Below, one piece after another: positions 55,492 to 56,134 of a DNA stretch of 56,134 bases. The DNA is from Myxococcales bacterium (lineage in GTDB: Bacteria > Myxococcota_A > Polyangia > Haliangiales > SHYZ01). Made by a program: the position numbers and the translations under genes. Under the pieces are notes generated by a model. The model was not told the DNA's origin and searched no databases. It saw only the letters and a program-made list of their open reading frames with translations. Where the stretch lies: assembly GCA_009692535.1 (NCBI GenBank), contig SHYZ01000004.1, forward strand, positions 1-56,134, written 5' to 3'. Each line of letters opens with the position of its first letter. The stretch's first letter is position 1.

Positions 55492-56134
55492 GCCGACTGC
55501 GCCCGCTCACGGCGTTCCGGCTGTCCACGCTGCGCCACTCGCTTGCGGCGTGCGTGCTCGCCTCGCTTGTGGTGGCCGTCATCGGTGGCTGCGGCGACGA
55601 GTCGGGCCGAGCGCCTGCGGGAAGAGCACCGGTGAAGCCGGTGATGGCGCCACCGAAGACCAACTGGACCAGCGACGAGATGGCGGCCGACCCGGAGGGC
55701 TACCTCCAGTGGGCCGACCAGAACCTCGCCGCGCAGATCGAGACGCGGCGCCAGCGCATTGCGACGGTCACGCAACGTGTCGGCGAGCTTGAAGCAAGGC
55801 GCACCGGGTTCGGCACCAATCTCGACGACGTGCGCAACATCGAGAAGCGGCTCGCCGACGCTTTGCGCAAGGCCGAGGAAGAGGATCGCCTCCCCGTCCG
55901 CATGGGCGGCAGGACGTTCGAGCGCGACAAGGCCAAGGCGATCCTCGTCGAGCTCAACCGCCTGCTCGGGGAGCGCAGCCCGCTGCAGCAAACGTACGAA
56001 GACGGCCTCGCGCGCCTGCGCCAGGTCGAGGCGGGGCTCGCTGCCGACATGACGCGCCTCACCGCGCTGCGCGACAAGCTCGCGATCGACTTGGAACAGG
56101 TGCGCGTGAGCCACGGCGTGGCCGAGCTCGAGCA
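55488..56134 (+). CDS. Coiled-coil lipoprotein-like protein (partial, cut by window end)
   Basis: An ATG at 55488 overlaps the preceding stop and the frame stays open to the window end (215 codons). A basic N-terminus and hydrophobic segment (LAACVLASLVVAVIGGC) end at a cysteine in a lipobox-like VIGGC. A Pro-rich linker (APVKPVMAPPKTNW) and long charged helices follow. LPVRMGGRTFERDKAKAILV resembles the WPVTLAGRTYDEAQ motif of the upstream protein, at a comparable place between two helices, which suggests the genes share an ancestor. It may span the periplasm as a lipid-anchored partner. Function unknown. Confidence 0.75.
   Translation, partial: MSRLRPLTAFRLSTLRHSLAACVLASLVVAVIGGCGDESGRAPAGRAPVKPVMAPPKTNWTSDEMAADPEGYLQWADQNLAAQIETRRQRIATVTQRVGELEARRTGFGTNLDDVRNIEKRLADALRKAEEEDRLPVRMGGRTFERDKAKAILVELNRLLGERSPLQQTYEDGLARLRQVEAGLAADMTRLTALRDKLAIDLEQVRVSHGVAELE

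Overview
The window is about 56 kb of very GC-rich bacterial DNA, dense with genes and with short, often overlapping gene junctions. No rRNA, tRNA or CRISPR array was found. The gene content suggests a Planctomycetota-like organism: a Ser/Thr kinase with a DWG activation motif joined through a membrane segment to a formylglycine-generating-enzyme (FGE) fold, a HEAT-repeat/von Willebrand A protein, a DUF1573 protein, many Sec signal peptides, a CGWC thioredoxin protein and long-chain acyl-CoA ligases. This placement is inference from gene types, not a phylogeny.

Layout. Positions 1-9550 are a run of minus-strand genes: a secreted GGxD-repeat protein, a carboxypeptidase-regulatory-like protein split by an in-frame TAG, a secreted amidohydrolase, an unusual Gfo/Idh/MocA-SDR fusion and a GT4 glycosyltransferase. 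A TPP riboswitch (9653-9740) precedes thiC. Next come a HEAT-VWA protein, an unknown membrane protein and an acyl-CoA carboxyltransferase. A RAYT-type HUH transposase and nadA separate the carboxyltransferase from an HMG-CoA-lyase-like gene and an enoyl-CoA hydratase gene; the three may form a leucine/isovalerate catabolic set. At 20.7-28.4 kb three sugar transferases (GT87-like, GT39-like, GT2), a thioredoxin protein and a class V aminotransferase surround two near-identical ~180-bp intergenic repeats with terminal inverted repeats. queA, ligA, a DUF1573 gene, an HDOD gene and two tandem acyl-CoA ligases follow on the plus strand. They converge on a minus-strand xdhC-TPR-plsC operon. A MocR/PdxR regulator with palindromic sites at its promoter precedes pdxS-pdxT, the vitamin B6 synthase. 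A DUF4143 ATPase broken by an apparent 4-bp duplication and a DUF547 gene come next.

The main find is a complete diversity-generating retroelement (DGR) at 45781-51792. The target is a 1143-residue transmembrane Ser/Thr kinase whose C-terminal FGE/C-type-lectin-fold domain carries the variable repeat (49076-49198). Downstream, in overlapping reading frames, are an HRDC-domain accessory gene, avd and a DGR-type reverse transcriptase, followed by the template repeat (51548-51670). Template and variable repeats align over 123 bp without gaps. They differ at 15 positions, all 15 are adenines in the template (15 of 28), and none of the 95 other template bases differs. This is the A-specific mutagenesis signature of an active or recently active DGR. 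Here it would diversify the presumed sensor end of a signalling kinase.

The last 4 kb hold a membrane-anchored methyltransferase, an unknown secreted hydrolase-like protein, a DUF2911 protein and two adjacent, apparently related coiled-coil membrane proteins. The second of these, a lipoprotein-like protein, runs off the window.
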